Below, in pieces: positions 12,770-24,164 of a stretch of 34,263 bases of DNA. The notes beneath the pieces were generated by a model. That model was not told where the DNA came from and searched no databases. It was given only the letters and a program-made list of their open reading frames with translations. Source of the DNA: UBA10649 sp964597445 (lineage in GTDB: Bacteria; Actinomycetota; Actinomycetes; S36-B12). Each line of letters begins with the position of its first letter. The first letter of the stretch is position 1. The position numbers were made by a program, and so were the translations under genes. The stretch spans positions 1 through 34,263 of the forward strand of contig CAZQXO010000020.1 in assembly GCA_964597445.1 (NCBI GenBank). The letters run 5' to 3'.

Positions 12770-13239
12770 TGCCTCGCAAGGGCCCCGCTGCCAAGCGGAC
12801 CATCGTCAACGATCCCGTCTACGGCGCGCCGATCGTCACGCAGCTGATCAACAAGGTTCTCCTCGACGGCAAGCGCTCGACCGCCGAGCGCATCGTCTAC
12901 GGCGCCCTCGAGGGCTGCCGCGAGAAGACCGGCACCGATCCGGTCCAGACGCTCAAGCGCGCCCTGGACAACGTTCGCCCGACCCTGGAGGTGCGCTCCC
13001 GTCGAGTCGGCGGTGCGACCTACCAGGTCCCGGTCGAGGTCAAGGCCGGCCGCAGCACCACGCTGGCCCTGCGCTGGCTCATCGGCTACTCGCGGCAGCG
13101 TCGCGAGAAGACGATGACCGAGCGCCTCATGAACGAGATCCTCGACGCCTCGAACGGCCTCGGCGCCGCCGTCAAGAAGCGCGAGGACACCCACAAGATG
13201 GCCGAGTCCAACAAGGCCTTCGCGCACTACCGCTGGTAG
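12769..13239 (+). CDS. rpsG: 30S ribosomal protein S7
   Basis: S7 nucleates assembly of the 30S head and lines the E-site. The 156-residue protein has the standard MPRKGPA start, the VTQLINKVLLDGKRSTAERIVYGAL segment divided over its first helices, and the C-terminal MAESNKAFAHYRW that is highly conserved. The ATG overlaps the rpsL stop by one base (TGATG), implying translational coupling. In E. coli S7 is the translational repressor of the str operon; whether that holds here cannot be seen. Confidence 0.98.
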   Translation: MPRKGPAAKRTIVNDPVYGAPIVTQLINKVLLDGKRSTAERIVYGALEGCREKTGTDPVQTLKRALDNVRPTLEVRSRRVGGATYQVPVEVKAGRSTTLALRWLIGYSRQRREKTMTERLMNEILDASNGLGAAVKKREDTHKMAESNKAFAHYRW

Positions 13240-13275
13240 TCGGCCCCTCACTACGAGTCAACGGAGAACAGCAGC

Positions 13276-15375
<2,100 letters not shown>

Positions 15376-15376
15376 T

Positions 15377-15424
15377 CGCGGATCACTGAAACACAACAGA
15401 ACACGACAGAAGACCCGATCCGCG
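15377..15424 (+). other. Long-loop inverted repeat between fusA and tuf
   Basis: CGCGGATC (15377-15384) and GATCCGCG (15417-15424) can pair across an A-rich 32-nt loop directly after the fusA stop. It could be an RNA-processing or stability element that separates tuf from fusA. The stem is short for a terminator. Confidence 0.4.
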
Positions 15425-15460
15425 TTACCGCCGGACGGCTGACAACAAGGGAGAACTCAA

Positions 15461-16657
<1,197 letters not shown>

Positions 16658-16670
16658 GACGATCCCGAGC

Positions 16671-16707
16671 TTCGTGGGGGGCGGCGCGACCCGCTGCCCC
16701 CCACGAA
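16671..16707 (+). terminator. tuf (str operon) terminator
   Basis: TTCGTGGGGGGCGG (16671-16684) pairs with CTGCCCCCCACGAA (16694-16707), a 14-bp stem with one G-U pair and a 9-nt loop, 13 nt after the tuf stop. Confidence 0.85.
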
Positions 16708-16805
16708 TCGGGGAGCACCACCAGCACGACCCGCACCATCTGCAGGAGCACGACCAGGACGCCACGTTCACAGCGGCACTACATGAGTAAGGACACCAAG
16801 CCACC
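16708..16805 (+). other. Spacer before the S10 operon
   Basis: This is about 100 nt with repeated GAGCAC-(N)-ACCA-type motifs. I find no convincing -35/-10 pair; TACATG at 16780-16785 does not fit. The S10 operon may depend on read-through from tuf or on a promoter I cannot recognise. The AAGGA at 16789-16793 is the likely ribosome-binding site of rpsJ. Confidence 0.4.
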
Positions 16806-17114
16806 ATGGCGGGACAGAAGATCCGCATCCGGCTCAAGGCCTACGACCATGAGGTCATCGACTCCTCGGCGAAGAAGATCGTCGAGACGGTGACTCGCAC
16901 GGGAGCGCAGGTCGCGGGCCCGGTGCCGCTGCCGACGGAGAAGAACGTCTACTGCGTCATCCGCTCTCCGCACAAGTACAAGGACAGCCGCGAGCACTTC
17001 GAGATGCGAACCCACAAGCGGCTCATCGACATCCTCGACCCGACCCCGAAGACGGTCGACTCGCTCATGCGACTCGACCTCCCCGCGGGTGTCGACATCG
17101 AGATCAAGCTCTGA
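16806..17114 (+). CDS. rpsJ: 30S ribosomal protein S10
   Basis: S10 is a 30S head protein and, as NusE, a partner of NusB in transcription antitermination. The 102-residue sequence MAGQKIRIRLKAYDHEVID...DLPAGVDIEIKL is full length, with the conserved SPHKYKDSREHFEMRTHKRLIDI split over its loop. AAGGA lies 12 bases upstream of the ATG, a rather long spacing. It is first gene of the S10 operon, 148 nt after tuf and 28 nt before rplC. Confidence 0.98.
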   Translation: MAGQKIRIRLKAYDHEVIDSSAKKIVETVTRTGAQVAGPVPLPTEKNVYCVIRSPHKYKDSREHFEMRTHKRLIDILDPTPKTVDSLMRLDLPAGVDIEIKL

Positions 17115-17142
17115 CCTGTAGACGACGAGGCAAGGAACACTG

Positions 17143-17787
17143 ATGGGTACCAACGTGAAGGGTGTGCTGGGCGAGAAGCTCGGCATGACCCAGGTATGGG
17201 ACGAGAACAACAAGGTCGTCCCCGTCACCGTGGTCAAGGCCGGGCCGTGCGTCGTCACGCAGGTGCGCAATCCCGAGACCGACGGCTACTCCGCCGTGCA
17301 GATCGCGTTCGGTGCGATCGATCCGCGCAAGGTGACCAAGCCGCAGGCCGGGCACTTCGCCAAGGCCGGTGTCACGCCGCGTCGTCACCTCGTCGAGATC
17401 CGCACGGACGATGCCTCCGAGTACACGCTCGGTCAGGAGATCGGGGTCGACACCTTCGAGGCCGGCCAGCTGGTCGATGTGATCGGCACGACCAAGGGCA
17501 AGGGCTTCGCGGGCGTCATGAAGCGACATGGCTTCGGCGGCCTGCGCGCCTCGCACGGTGTCCAGCGCAAGCACCGCTCACCCGGGTCCATCGGCGGCTG
17601 CGCCACCCCCGGTCGCGTGTTCAAGGGCATGCGCATGGCGGGGCGCATGGGCGGGGCACGCCAGACCACCCAGAACCTGAAGGTCGCCGGTGTCGACACC
17701 GAGCGCGGCCTGCTGCTGATCAAGGGCGCCGTTCCCGGCCCCAAGGGCGGCCTCGTCTTCGTCCGCACCGCCGTGAAGGAGGCCTGA
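17143..17787 (+). CDS. rplC: 50S ribosomal protein L3
   Basis: L3 is an early-assembly 23S rRNA binder reaching toward the peptidyl-transferase centre. The 214-residue protein includes GVLGEKLGMTQVWDENN at the start, the central extension RASHGVQRKHRSPGSIGG with the conserved glutamine-containing loop, and GRMGGARQTTQNLKV. It is encoded one base before rplD, so the two are probably translationally coupled. AAGGAA is visible upstream of the ATG. Confidence 0.98.
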   Translation: MGTNVKGVLGEKLGMTQVWDENNKVVPVTVVKAGPCVVTQVRNPETDGYSAVQIAFGAIDPRKVTKPQAGHFAKAGVTPRRHLVEIRTDDASEYTLGQEIGVDTFEAGQLVDVIGTTKGKGFAGVMKRHGFGGLRASHGVQRKHRSPGSIGGCATPGRVFKGMRMAGRMGGARQTTQNLKVAGVDTERGLLLIKGAVPGPKGGLVFVRTAVKEA

Positions 17788-17788
17788 C

Positions 17789-18463
17789 ATGACCGCCGTT
17801 GAGGTCCGCACTCCCGCGGGCAAGGCGTCGGGCAGCGTCGAGCTGCCGGCCGACATCTTCGATGTGCCCGTCAACGTGCCGCTGATCCACCAGGTCGTCG
17901 TCGCGCAGCTGGCGGCGGCTCGCCAGGGCACGCACGACACCAAGACGCGCGCCGAGGTTCGCGGTGGCGGCAAGAAGCCCTACAAGCAGAAGGGCACGGG
18001 CCGCGCCCGTCAGGGCTCGATCCGCGCACCGCAGTACGCTGGCGGTGGCGTGGTGCATGGCCCGACTCCTCGCGACTACGCCCAGCGGACTCCCAAGAAG
18101 ATGAAGGCTGCCGCCCTGCGCGGCGCTCTCTCGGATCGCGCTCGTGACGGACGCATCCACGTCGTCACCGAGTTCGTGTCGGGCGAGACCCCGTCGACGA
18201 AGGCCGCCTCCACGGCGATCGAGTCGTTGGGCCTGTCGGGCAACCTGCTCATCGCGATCGATCGCGATGACGACGTGTCGGCCCTGAGCCTGCGCAACCT
18301 CGCCGGGGTCCACGTGCTCTACGTCGACCAGCTCAACACCTACGACGTCCTGTGCAGCGACCACGTGGTCTTCACGTCGGCCGCCATGGACGCCTTCCTG
18401 GCCGGCCCGGCGACGGGCAAGTCCTCGAAGGCCGTTGCTACCGAAAGCGAGGCCGCGGAATGA
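17789..18463 (+). CDS. rplD: 50S ribosomal protein L4
   Basis: L4 lines the exit tunnel with its long loop; in E. coli it also represses the S10 operon. The 224-residue protein carries the loop signature RGGGKKPYKQKGTGRARQGS and GGGVVHGPTPRDY. Macrolide-relevant loop residues look wild type. It ends in a short Ala/Ser-rich tail. Its last four bases overlap the rplW start (ATGA). Confidence 0.98.
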   Translation: MTAVEVRTPAGKASGSVELPADIFDVPVNVPLIHQVVVAQLAAARQGTHDTKTRAEVRGGGKKPYKQKGTGRARQGSIRAPQYAGGGVVHGPTPRDYAQRTPKKMKAAALRGALSDRARDGRIHVVTEFVSGETPSTKAASTAIESLGLSGNLLIAIDRDDDVSALSLRNLAGVHVLYVDQLNTYDVLCSDHVVFTSAAMDAFLAGPATGKSSKAVATESEAAE

Positions 18464-18759
18464 AGATCGCCGATCCCCGCGACATCCTGATCGCCCCGGT
18501 CATCTCGGAGAAGAGCTACGCGCTCCTCGACGAGAACAAGTACACCTTCCTGGTGGCTCCGGACGCGAACAAGACGCAGATCAAGCTGGCGGTGCAGGAC
18601 GTCTTCGGCGTCAAGGTCACCAGCGTCAACACGAACAACCGCGAGGGCAAGCGGGTTCGCACCCGCTTCGGCTTCGGGCGTCGCGCGTCCACCAAGCGCG
18701 CCATCGTCACGGTTGCCGCAGGCGAGCGCATCGACATCTTCGGAGGCCCGGTCTCCTGA
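18460..18759 (+). CDS. rplW: 50S ribosomal protein L23
   Basis: L23 lies at the exit of the peptide tunnel, where trigger factor and SRP dock. The 99-residue protein has APVISEKSYALLDENKYTF at the N-terminus and the VKVTSVNTNNREGKRVRTRF loop. The start was set at the ATG overlapping the rplD stop (ATGA); an earlier in-frame start at 18352 would lie deep inside rplD. It precedes rplB by 45 nt. Confidence 0.97.
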   Translation: MKIADPRDILIAPVISEKSYALLDENKYTFLVAPDANKTQIKLAVQDVFGVKVTSVNTNNREGKRVRTRFGFGRRASTKRAIVTVAAGERIDIFGGPVS

Positions 18760-18804
18760 CCGGGAATCTGACGGGCCTTCCACTCACGAGACGGAAAGAC
18801 AGCT

Positions 18805-19641
18805 ATGGGAATCCGCAAGTACAAGCCGACAACGCCGGGCCGTCGTGGCTCGAGCGTGGCCGACTTCGTCGAGATCACCCGGTCGGAGCCGGAGAAGTCA
18901 CTGGTGCGTCCGCTGCCCAAGAAGGGCGGCCGCAACAACTCCGGCAAGATCACGACCCGGCACCAGGGTGGTGGCCACAAGCGCGCCTACCGCGTCATCG
19001 ACTTCCGTCGGGCCGACAAGGACGGCGTGCCGGCCAAGGTCGCTCACATCGAGTACGACCCGAACCGCACCGCCCGGATCGCCCTGCTGCACTACGCCGA
19101 CGGCGAGAAGCGCTACATCATCGCCCCGAACAAGCTCAAGCAGGGTGACCCGATCGAGACGGGACCCAGTGCCGACATCAAGCCCGGCAACAACCTGCCC
19201 CTGCGCAACATCCCCGTCGGCACCGTGATCCACGCCGTGGAGATCAAGCCCGGTGGGGGAGCGAAGATCGCCCGCTCGGCCGGCGCCTCCGTCCAGCTCG
19301 TCGCCAAGGACGGTCCCTACGCCCAGCTCCGCATGCCCTCGGGCGAGATCCGCAACGTGGACCTCCGCTCGCGGGCGACAGTGGGCGAGGTCGGCAACGC
19401 CGAGCAGTCCAACATCAACTGGGGCAAGGCAGGCCGCATGCGTTGGAAGGGCAAGCGCCCGACCGTCCGCGGCGTGGCCATGAACCCGGTCGACCACCCG
19501 CACGGTGGCGGCGAGGGCAAGACGTCGGGAGGCCGTCACCCGGTCAACCCGAACGGCAAGCCCGAGGGTCGCACCCGCAAGGCCAACAAGGCCAGCGACA
19601 AGTTCATCGTCCGTCGCCGCAAGTCCGGCAAGAAGCGTTAG
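18805..19641 (+). CDS. rplB: 50S ribosomal protein L2
   Basis: L2 is required for subunit joining and supports the peptidyl-transferase centre. The 278-residue protein begins MGIRKYKPTTPGRRGSSV, has GRNNSGKITTRHQGGGHKR early on, and retains the C-terminal HPHGGGEG loop with the functionally critical histidine region. Only nine bases separate it from rpsS. Confidence 0.98.
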   Translation: MGIRKYKPTTPGRRGSSVADFVEITRSEPEKSLVRPLPKKGGRNNSGKITTRHQGGGHKRAYRVIDFRRADKDGVPAKVAHIEYDPNRTARIALLHYADGEKRYIIAPNKLKQGDPIETGPSADIKPGNNLPLRNIPVGTVIHAVEIKPGGGAKIARSAGASVQLVAKDGPYAQLRMPSGEIRNVDLRSRATVGEVGNAEQSNINWGKAGRMRWKGKRPTVRGVAMNPVDHPHGGGEGKTSGGRHPVNPNGKPEGRTRKANKASDKFIVRRRKSGKKR

Positions 19642-19650
19642 GGATAGCAG

Positions 19651-19932
19651 ATGCCTCGCAGCCTGAAGAAGGGCCCGTTCGTCGACGACCACCTGATGAA
19701 GAAGGTGGAGGCGCAGAACGAGACCGGATCCAAGAACGTGATCAAGACCTGGTCGCGGCGCTCGATGATCGTCCCGGCGATGCTCGGCCACACCATCGCG
19801 GTGCACGACGGACGCAAGCACGTCCCGGTCTTCGTGTCCGAGAACATGGTCGGACACAAGCTCGGCGAGTTCGCCCCGACCCGGACCTTCAAGGGTCACG
19901 TCAAGGAAGACCGCAAGGCGAAGCGGCGCTAG
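19651..19932 (+). CDS. rpsS: 30S ribosomal protein S19
   Basis: S19 forms a complex with S13 in the 30S head and contacts the A-site tRNA side. The 93-residue protein shows MPRSLKKGPFVDDHLMKKV, the TWSRRSMIVPAMLGHTIAVH core and the HKLGEFAPTRTFKGH motif. It is full length. The next gene, rplV, starts 72 nt later with its own ribosome-binding site (AAGGGG). Confidence 0.98.
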   Translation: MPRSLKKGPFVDDHLMKKVEAQNETGSKNVIKTWSRRSMIVPAMLGHTIAVHDGRKHVPVFVSENMVGHKLGEFAPTRTFKGHVKEDRKAKRR

Positions 19933-20004
19933 CCGACCGCCGGGTCGACCAAACGCCACACACCACCAGACATCACCGCATCACACGAAAGCAAGGGGAA
20001 CGAC

Positions 20005-20358
20005 ATGGAAGCCAGGGCCCAGGCGCGGTACGTCCGCGTCACGCCCATGAAGGCGCGCCGCGTCATCGACCTCATTCGAGGCATGAACGCAGCTGACGCC
20101 CAGGCGATGCTCAAGTTCGCGCCGCAGGCGGCGAGCGAGCCCATCGGCAAGGTGCTCGACAGCGCCATTGCCAATGCGACGAACAACCATGCGATGGACC
20201 CCCGCTCCCTCGTGGTGAGCGCGGCCTACGTCGACGAGGGGCCGACGATGAAGCGCATCCGCCCCCGCGCGCAGGGTCGGGCCTACCGCATCCGCAAGCG
20301 CAGCAGCCACATCACCGTCATCGTCTCCGATGGCGCCACAGCAGAGCAGAAGGGCTGA
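20005..20358 (+). CDS. rplV: 50S ribosomal protein L22
   Basis: L22 forms part of the exit-tunnel constriction with L4. The 117-residue protein has ARYVRVTPMKARRVIDLIRG near the start and the tunnel hairpin MKRIRPRAQGRAYRIRKRSS, without the insertions or deletions that give macrolide resistance. It is five bases from rpsC. Confidence 0.98.
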   Translation: MEARAQARYVRVTPMKARRVIDLIRGMNAADAQAMLKFAPQAASEPIGKVLDSAIANATNNHAMDPRSLVVSAAYVDEGPTMKRIRPRAQGRAYRIRKRSSHITVIVSDGATAEQKG

Positions 20359-20363
20359 CCGAC

Positions 20364-21188
20364 GTGGGCCAGAAGATCAATCCGAACGGCTTCCGCCTCG
20401 GCATCACCACCGACTTCAACTCGCGTTGGTTCGCCGACAGCTCCAAGCCCGGCCAGCGCTACCGCGACTACGTGGACGAGGACGTCAAGATCCGCAAGCT
20501 CCTGTCGAAGGGCATGGAGCGGGCCGGCATCGCCCGCGTCGAGATCGAGCGCACGCGTGACCGCGTCCGTGTCGACATCCACACGGCTCGTCCCGGCATC
20601 GTCATCGGCCGACGCGGCGCCGAGGCCGACCGCATCCGCGGAGACCTCGAGAAGCTCACGGGCAAGCAGGTGCAGCTGAACATCCTCGAGGTCAAGAACC
20701 CGGAGATCGAGGCGCAGCTGGTCGCGCAGGGCATCGCCGAGCAGCTCTCCAGCCGTGTCTCGTTCCGTCGCGCCATGCGCAAGGGCATGCAGACGACCAT
20801 GAAGAGCGGCGCCAAGGGCATTCGCGTGCAGGTCTCGGGTCGCCTCGGTGGCGCCGAGATGTCGCGCACGGAGTTCTACCGTGAGGGTCGGGTGCCGCTG
20901 CACACGCTCCGCGCCGATATCGACTACGGCTTCTACGAGGCCCGCACCACGTTCGGTCGGATCGGCGTCAAGGTCTGGATCTACAAGGGCGAGGCTCTCG
21001 GCTCCCGCGCCGAGCGCGAGGCTGCTGCAGCTCAGGCCCGGCTGTCCGGTCCGCGCACCCGCCCCGATCGCCCGCGCCGCCCGCGTCGTGAGGACGAGGC
21101 CGTGGCCGTGGCCGCGACCGAGCAGGCAGCTGAGGCCGCCACCGGCGAAGCCGTGGTCGAGCCCGTGACCGAAGGCCAGGAGGGCTAG
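20364..21188 (+). CDS. rpsC: 30S ribosomal protein S3
   Basis: S3 lies at the mRNA entry channel and helps unwind mRNA. The 274-residue protein starts MGQKINPNGFRLGITTDFNS from GTG, carries the KH domain with PGIVIGRRGAEADRIR, and the C-terminal domain GRIGVKVWIYKGE. After about residue 225 comes a basic then acidic Ala/Glu-rich tail (PRRPRRED... to VEPVTEGQEG) typical of actinobacterial S3 and likely disordered. It is two bases from rplP. Confidence 0.98.
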   Translation: MGQKINPNGFRLGITTDFNSRWFADSSKPGQRYRDYVDEDVKIRKLLSKGMERAGIARVEIERTRDRVRVDIHTARPGIVIGRRGAEADRIRGDLEKLTGKQVQLNILEVKNPEIEAQLVAQGIAEQLSSRVSFRRAMRKGMQTTMKSGAKGIRVQVSGRLGGAEMSRTEFYREGRVPLHTLRADIDYGFYEARTTFGRIGVKVWIYKGEALGSRAEREAAAAQARLSGPRTRPDRPRRPRREDEAVAVAATEQAAEAATGEAVVEPVTEGQEG

Positions 21189-21190
21189 TC

Positions 21191-21613
21191 ATGCTGATTC
21201 CCCGCAGGGTCAAGCACCGCAAGCAGCACCACCCCACGCGTCGTGGTGTCTCCAAGGGCGGCACGGAGGTGACCTTCGGCACGTACGGCCTCCAGGCCCT
21301 CGAGCCGGCGTACGTGACCAACCGGCAGATCGAGTCGGCGCGTATCGCCATCACCCGGCACATCCGTCGTGGCGGCAAGGTGTGGATCAACATCTACCCG
21401 GACCGGCCGCTGACCAAGAAGCCGGCTGAGACCCGCATGGGCTCCGGCAAGGGCTCGCCCGAGTGGTGGGTGGCCAACGTCAAGCCCGGTCGCGTGATGT
21501 TCGAGCTGTCCTTCCCCGATGAGAAGGTCGCGCACGAGGCGCTCACCCGCGCCATGCACAAGCTCCCGATGAAGTGCCGGATCGTTCGGCGCGATGAGGC
21601 AGGTGAGAACTGA
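21191..21613 (+). CDS. rplP: 50S ribosomal protein L16
   Basis: L16 organises the A-site tRNA elbow region of the 50S subunit. The 140-residue protein has the canonical MLIPRRVKHRKQHHP start, the GRVMFEL core and the KGSPEWWVANVKPG segment. Its stop overlaps the rpmC start by one base (TGATG). Confidence 0.98.
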   Translation: MLIPRRVKHRKQHHPTRRGVSKGGTEVTFGTYGLQALEPAYVTNRQIESARIAITRHIRRGGKVWINIYPDRPLTKKPAETRMGSGKGSPEWWVANVKPGRVMFELSFPDEKVAHEALTRAMHKLPMKCRIVRRDEAGEN

Positions 21614-21858
21614 TGTCGGCAGGCACCAAGGTCGGCGAACTCCGCAATCTCGATGACGCGGAGCTGACGTCGAAACTGCGCGAGGCCAAGGAGGAGCTGT
21701 TCAACCTGCGCTTCCAGGGCGCCACGGGGCAGCTCGAGAACCATGGACGGCTCCGCGCTGTTCGCAAGGACATCGCCCGCATCTACACCATCCTGCGCGA
21801 GCGGGAGCTCGGCATCACGCCGGTTGAGATCACGGACGACGCGGCAGGTGTCGCATGA
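21613..21858 (+). CDS. rpmC: 50S ribosomal protein L29
   Basis: L29 is a small helical-hairpin protein next to L23 at the tunnel exit. The 81-residue protein shows the family pattern ELTSKLREAKEELFNLRFQ, ATGQLENHGRLRAVRKDIAR, with a C-terminal extension of about 15 residues. It overlaps rplP by one base at its start and rpsQ by four bases (ATGA) at its end. Confidence 0.97.
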   Translation: MSAGTKVGELRNLDDAELTSKLREAKEELFNLRFQGATGQLENHGRLRAVRKDIARIYTILRERELGITPVEITDDAAGVA

Positions 21859-22139
21859 GCGCGAATGAGGCAGGCGTGAACGAGTCAGCACGTGGCTACC
21901 GCAAGACCCGCGAGGGTCTCGTGGTCAGCGACAAGATGGACAAGACGGTGGTCGTCGCGGTCGAGGATCGCTTCAAGCACCCGCTGTACGGCAAGGTCGT
22001 CCGACGGACGAGCAAGCTCAAGGCGCACGACGAGGCCAACACCGCTGGCATCGGCGACCGCGTCCTGCTGATGGAGACCCGACCCACGTCCGCCACGAAG
22101 CGGTGGCGCGTGGTCGAGATCCTCGAGAAGGCCAAGTAA
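21855..22139 (+). CDS. rpsQ: 30S ribosomal protein S17
   Basis: S17 is a primary 16S rRNA-binding protein of OB fold. The 94-residue protein has the conserved GLVVSDKMDKTVVVAVEDR segment, then HPLYGKVVRRTSK and KAHDE, and an actinobacterial N-terminal extension of about 15 residues. The ATG overlaps the rpmC stop. It is the last gene of the S10 operon proper; a 58-nt spacer precedes rplN. Confidence 0.97.
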   Translation: MSANEAGVNESARGYRKTREGLVVSDKMDKTVVVAVEDRFKHPLYGKVVRRTSKLKAHDEANTAGIGDRVLLMETRPTSATKRWRVVEILEKAK

Positions 22140-22197
22140 CGACCCCCACAGTTCCGCCAGGCTCTCGCGAGAACCGGCAGACGATCAGGAGAATGCA

Positions 22198-22566
22198 GTG
22201 ATTCAGCAGGAGTCGCGACTTCGAGTCGCCGACAACACCGGTGCCAAGGAGGTCCTTGTCATCCGGGTCCTCGGTGGCTCCGGCCGTCGCTATGCCGGCA
22301 TCGGCGATGTCATCGTGTGCACCGTCAAGGACGCCATCCCCGGCGGCGGTGTCAAGAAGGGCGAGGTCGTCAAGGCCGTCATCGTCCGCACCAAGAAGGA
22401 GCGCCGCCGTGCGGATGGCTCCTACATCCGCTTCGACGAGAACGCTGCCGTCATCCTCAAGGGTGATGGGGAGCCTCGTGGCACGCGCATCTTCGGCCCG
22501 GTCGGGCGTGAGCTGCGCGAGAAGAAGTTCATGAAGATCATCTCGCTGGCCCCGGAGGTGCTGTAG
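22198..22566 (+). CDS. rplN: 50S ribosomal protein L14
   Basis: L14 forms an inter-subunit bridge. The 122-residue protein begins with MIQQESRLRVADNTGAKEV from a GTG with AGGAG upstream, and has the GGSGRRYAGIGDVIV and conserved RGTRIFGPVGRELR blocks. It opens the spc section, with no obvious separate promoter in the 58-nt spacer. Confidence 0.98.
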   Translation: MIQQESRLRVADNTGAKEVLVIRVLGGSGRRYAGIGDVIVCTVKDAIPGGGVKKGEVVKAVIVRTKKERRRADGSYIRFDENAAVILKGDGEPRGTRIFGPVGRELREKKFMKIISLAPEVL

Positions 22567-22568
22567 TC

Positions 22569-22928
22569 ATGGCGCTCAACATCCGCAAGGGCGATCTCGT
22601 CCAGGTCATCACGGGCAAGGACCGTGGAGTCAAGGGCAAGGTCATCGAGGTGTACCCCGAGTCCGAGCGCGTCATCGTCGAGGGCGTGAACCGGATCAAG
22701 AAGCACACCAAGGTGGGCCAGAACAGCCGGGGCGCCAAGACCGGCGGCATCGTGACCACCGAGGCCCCGATCCACGCCTCCAACGTGATGATCGTGGATC
22801 CCGAGGACGGCCGTCCCACGCGCATCGGCTACCGCAAGGAGAAGGTCGAGAAGCGTCGCTCGGACGGCTCGACCTACGAGGCGGAGCGCAGCGTCCGCAT
22901 CTCCCGTCGCACCGGCAAGGACATCTGA
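22569..22928 (+). CDS. rplX: 50S ribosomal protein L24
   Basis: L24 initiates 50S assembly and sits at the tunnel exit. The 119-residue protein shows the KOW motif (KGDLVQVITGKDRGVKGKV) at its N-terminus, followed by VEGVNRIKKHTK and GGIVTTEAPIHASNVM. It is two bases from rplN and eight from rplE. Confidence 0.98.
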   Translation: MALNIRKGDLVQVITGKDRGVKGKVIEVYPESERVIVEGVNRIKKHTKVGQNSRGAKTGGIVTTEAPIHASNVMIVDPEDGRPTRIGYRKEKVEKRRSDGSTYEAERSVRISRRTGKDI

Positions 22929-22936
22929 GGACTGAC

Positions 22937-23503
22937 ATGACTGCGACCACTGAGACCACCACGCCGCGCCTGAAGGCGCGCTACCGCGAGGAGATCGCTC
23001 CGGCCCTGCGCCAGGAGTTCGGCTTCGCGAACGTCATGCAGGTTCCGACGCTGACCAAGATCGTCGTGAACATGGGCGTCGGCGACGCCGCCCGTGATTC
23101 CAAGCTGATCGAGGGTGCGATCCGCGACCTGACCGAGATCACCGGGCAGAAGCCGCAGGTGACGAAGGCCCGCAAGTCCATCGCCCAGTTCAAGCTCCGC
23201 GAGGGCCAGCCCATCGGCGCCCACGTGACGCTGCGCGGTGATCGCATGTGGGAGTTCCTGGACCGCCTGCTGTCGGTGGCCCTGCCCCGCATCCGCGACT
23301 TCCGTGGCCTGTCCCCGAAGCAGTTCGACGGGCGTGGCAACTATACGTTCGGCCTCAACGAGCAGTCGATGTTCCACGAGATCGACCAGGACAAGATCGA
23401 TCGCGTGCGCGGCATGGACATCACCGTCGTCACGACCGCGCAGAACGATGAGGAAGGCCGCGCCCTGCTTCGCCTTCTCGGATTCCCCTTCAAGGAGGCC
23501 TGA
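22937..23503 (+). CDS. rplE: 50S ribosomal protein L5
   Basis: L5 binds 5S rRNA in the central protuberance and contacts P-site tRNA. The 188-residue protein has the conserved VPTLTKIVVNMGVGDAARDS, the GQKPQVTKARKSIAQFKLRE block and the C-terminal ARALLRLLGFPF-type ending. It is preceded by GAGGA overlapping the rplX stop. Confidence 0.98.
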   Translation: MTATTETTTPRLKARYREEIAPALRQEFGFANVMQVPTLTKIVVNMGVGDAARDSKLIEGAIRDLTEITGQKPQVTKARKSIAQFKLREGQPIGAHVTLRGDRMWEFLDRLLSVALPRIRDFRGLSPKQFDGRGNYTFGLNEQSMFHEIDQDKIDRVRGMDITVVTTAQNDEEGRALLRLLGFPFKEA

Positions 23504-23508
23504 GCCAC

Positions 23509-23694
23509 ATGGCGAAGAAAGCGCTGATCCAGAAGCAGCAGAAGACCCCGAAGTTCAAGGTTCGGGCGTACACCCGGTGCACCAAGTGCGGACGTCCGCA
23601 TTCGGTGTACCGCAAGTTCGGACTGTGCCGCGTGTGCGTCCGGGAAATGGCGCACGCCGGCGAACTGCCGGGCGTCACCAAGAGCAGCTGGTAA
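23509..23694 (+). CDS. rpsN: 30S ribosomal protein S14, type Z (zinc-binding)
   Basis: S14 is a late-assembly protein of the 30S head. This is the short, 61-residue zinc form, with C24-x2-C27 and C40-x2-C43 as the metal ligands. A zinc-free S14 paralogue is not in this window; in many actinobacteria one is encoded elsewhere under Zur control. It is five bases after rplE and 62 nt before rpsH. Confidence 0.98.
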   Translation: MAKKALIQKQQKTPKFKVRAYTRCTKCGRPHSVYRKFGLCRVCVREMAHAGELPGVTKSSW

Positions 23695-23756
23695 ACCACG
23701 ACGCTGAAGGTCCGCGGAAGCGGAAACCGCAGCGAGGAAGGCCGTAGGCCAAGAAC

Positions 23757-24155
23757 ATGACGATGACCGATCCCATTGCGGACATGCTTGCGCGGCTGCG
23801 CAACGCGAATTCCGCGTACCACGACACCGTGTCGATGCCGCACTCGAAGATCAAGGCGAGCATCGCCGAGATCCTCCAGCGCGAGGGCTACATCGCCGGG
23901 TGGACCGTCGAGGACGCCGAGGTGGGCAAGGCACTCACCCTGAACCTCAAGTACGGCCCGTCGCGCGAGCGCTCCATCGCCGGCCTCCGACGCGTGTCCA
24001 AGCCGGGCCTGCGCGTGTACGCGAAGAGCACGGCTCTCCCGCGCGTGCTCGGTGGCCTCGGCATCGCGATCATCTCGACCTCGTCGGGCCTGCTCACGGA
24101 CCGTCAGGCAGCACAGAAGGGCGTAGGCGGGGAAGTCCTCGCCTACGTCTGGTAG
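23757..24155 (+). CDS. rpsH: 30S ribosomal protein S8
   Basis: S8 is a primary rRNA binder and, in E. coli, the translational repressor of the spc operon. The 132-residue protein begins MTMTDPIADMLARLRNANSA and ends with the conserved GGEVLAYVW. The C-terminal TSSGLLTDRQA region is intact. Two ATGs, at 23757 and 23763, are possible starts; the nearest Shine-Dalgarno-like run (GAGGAAGG, 23734-23741) is far away and favours the first. Confidence 0.97.
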   Translation: MTMTDPIADMLARLRNANSAYHDTVSMPHSKIKASIAEILQREGYIAGWTVEDAEVGKALTLNLKYGPSRERSIAGLRRVSKPGLRVYAKSTALPRVLGGLGIAIISTSSGLLTDRQAAQKGVGGEVLAYVW

Positions 24156-24164
24156 GAGGCACCC

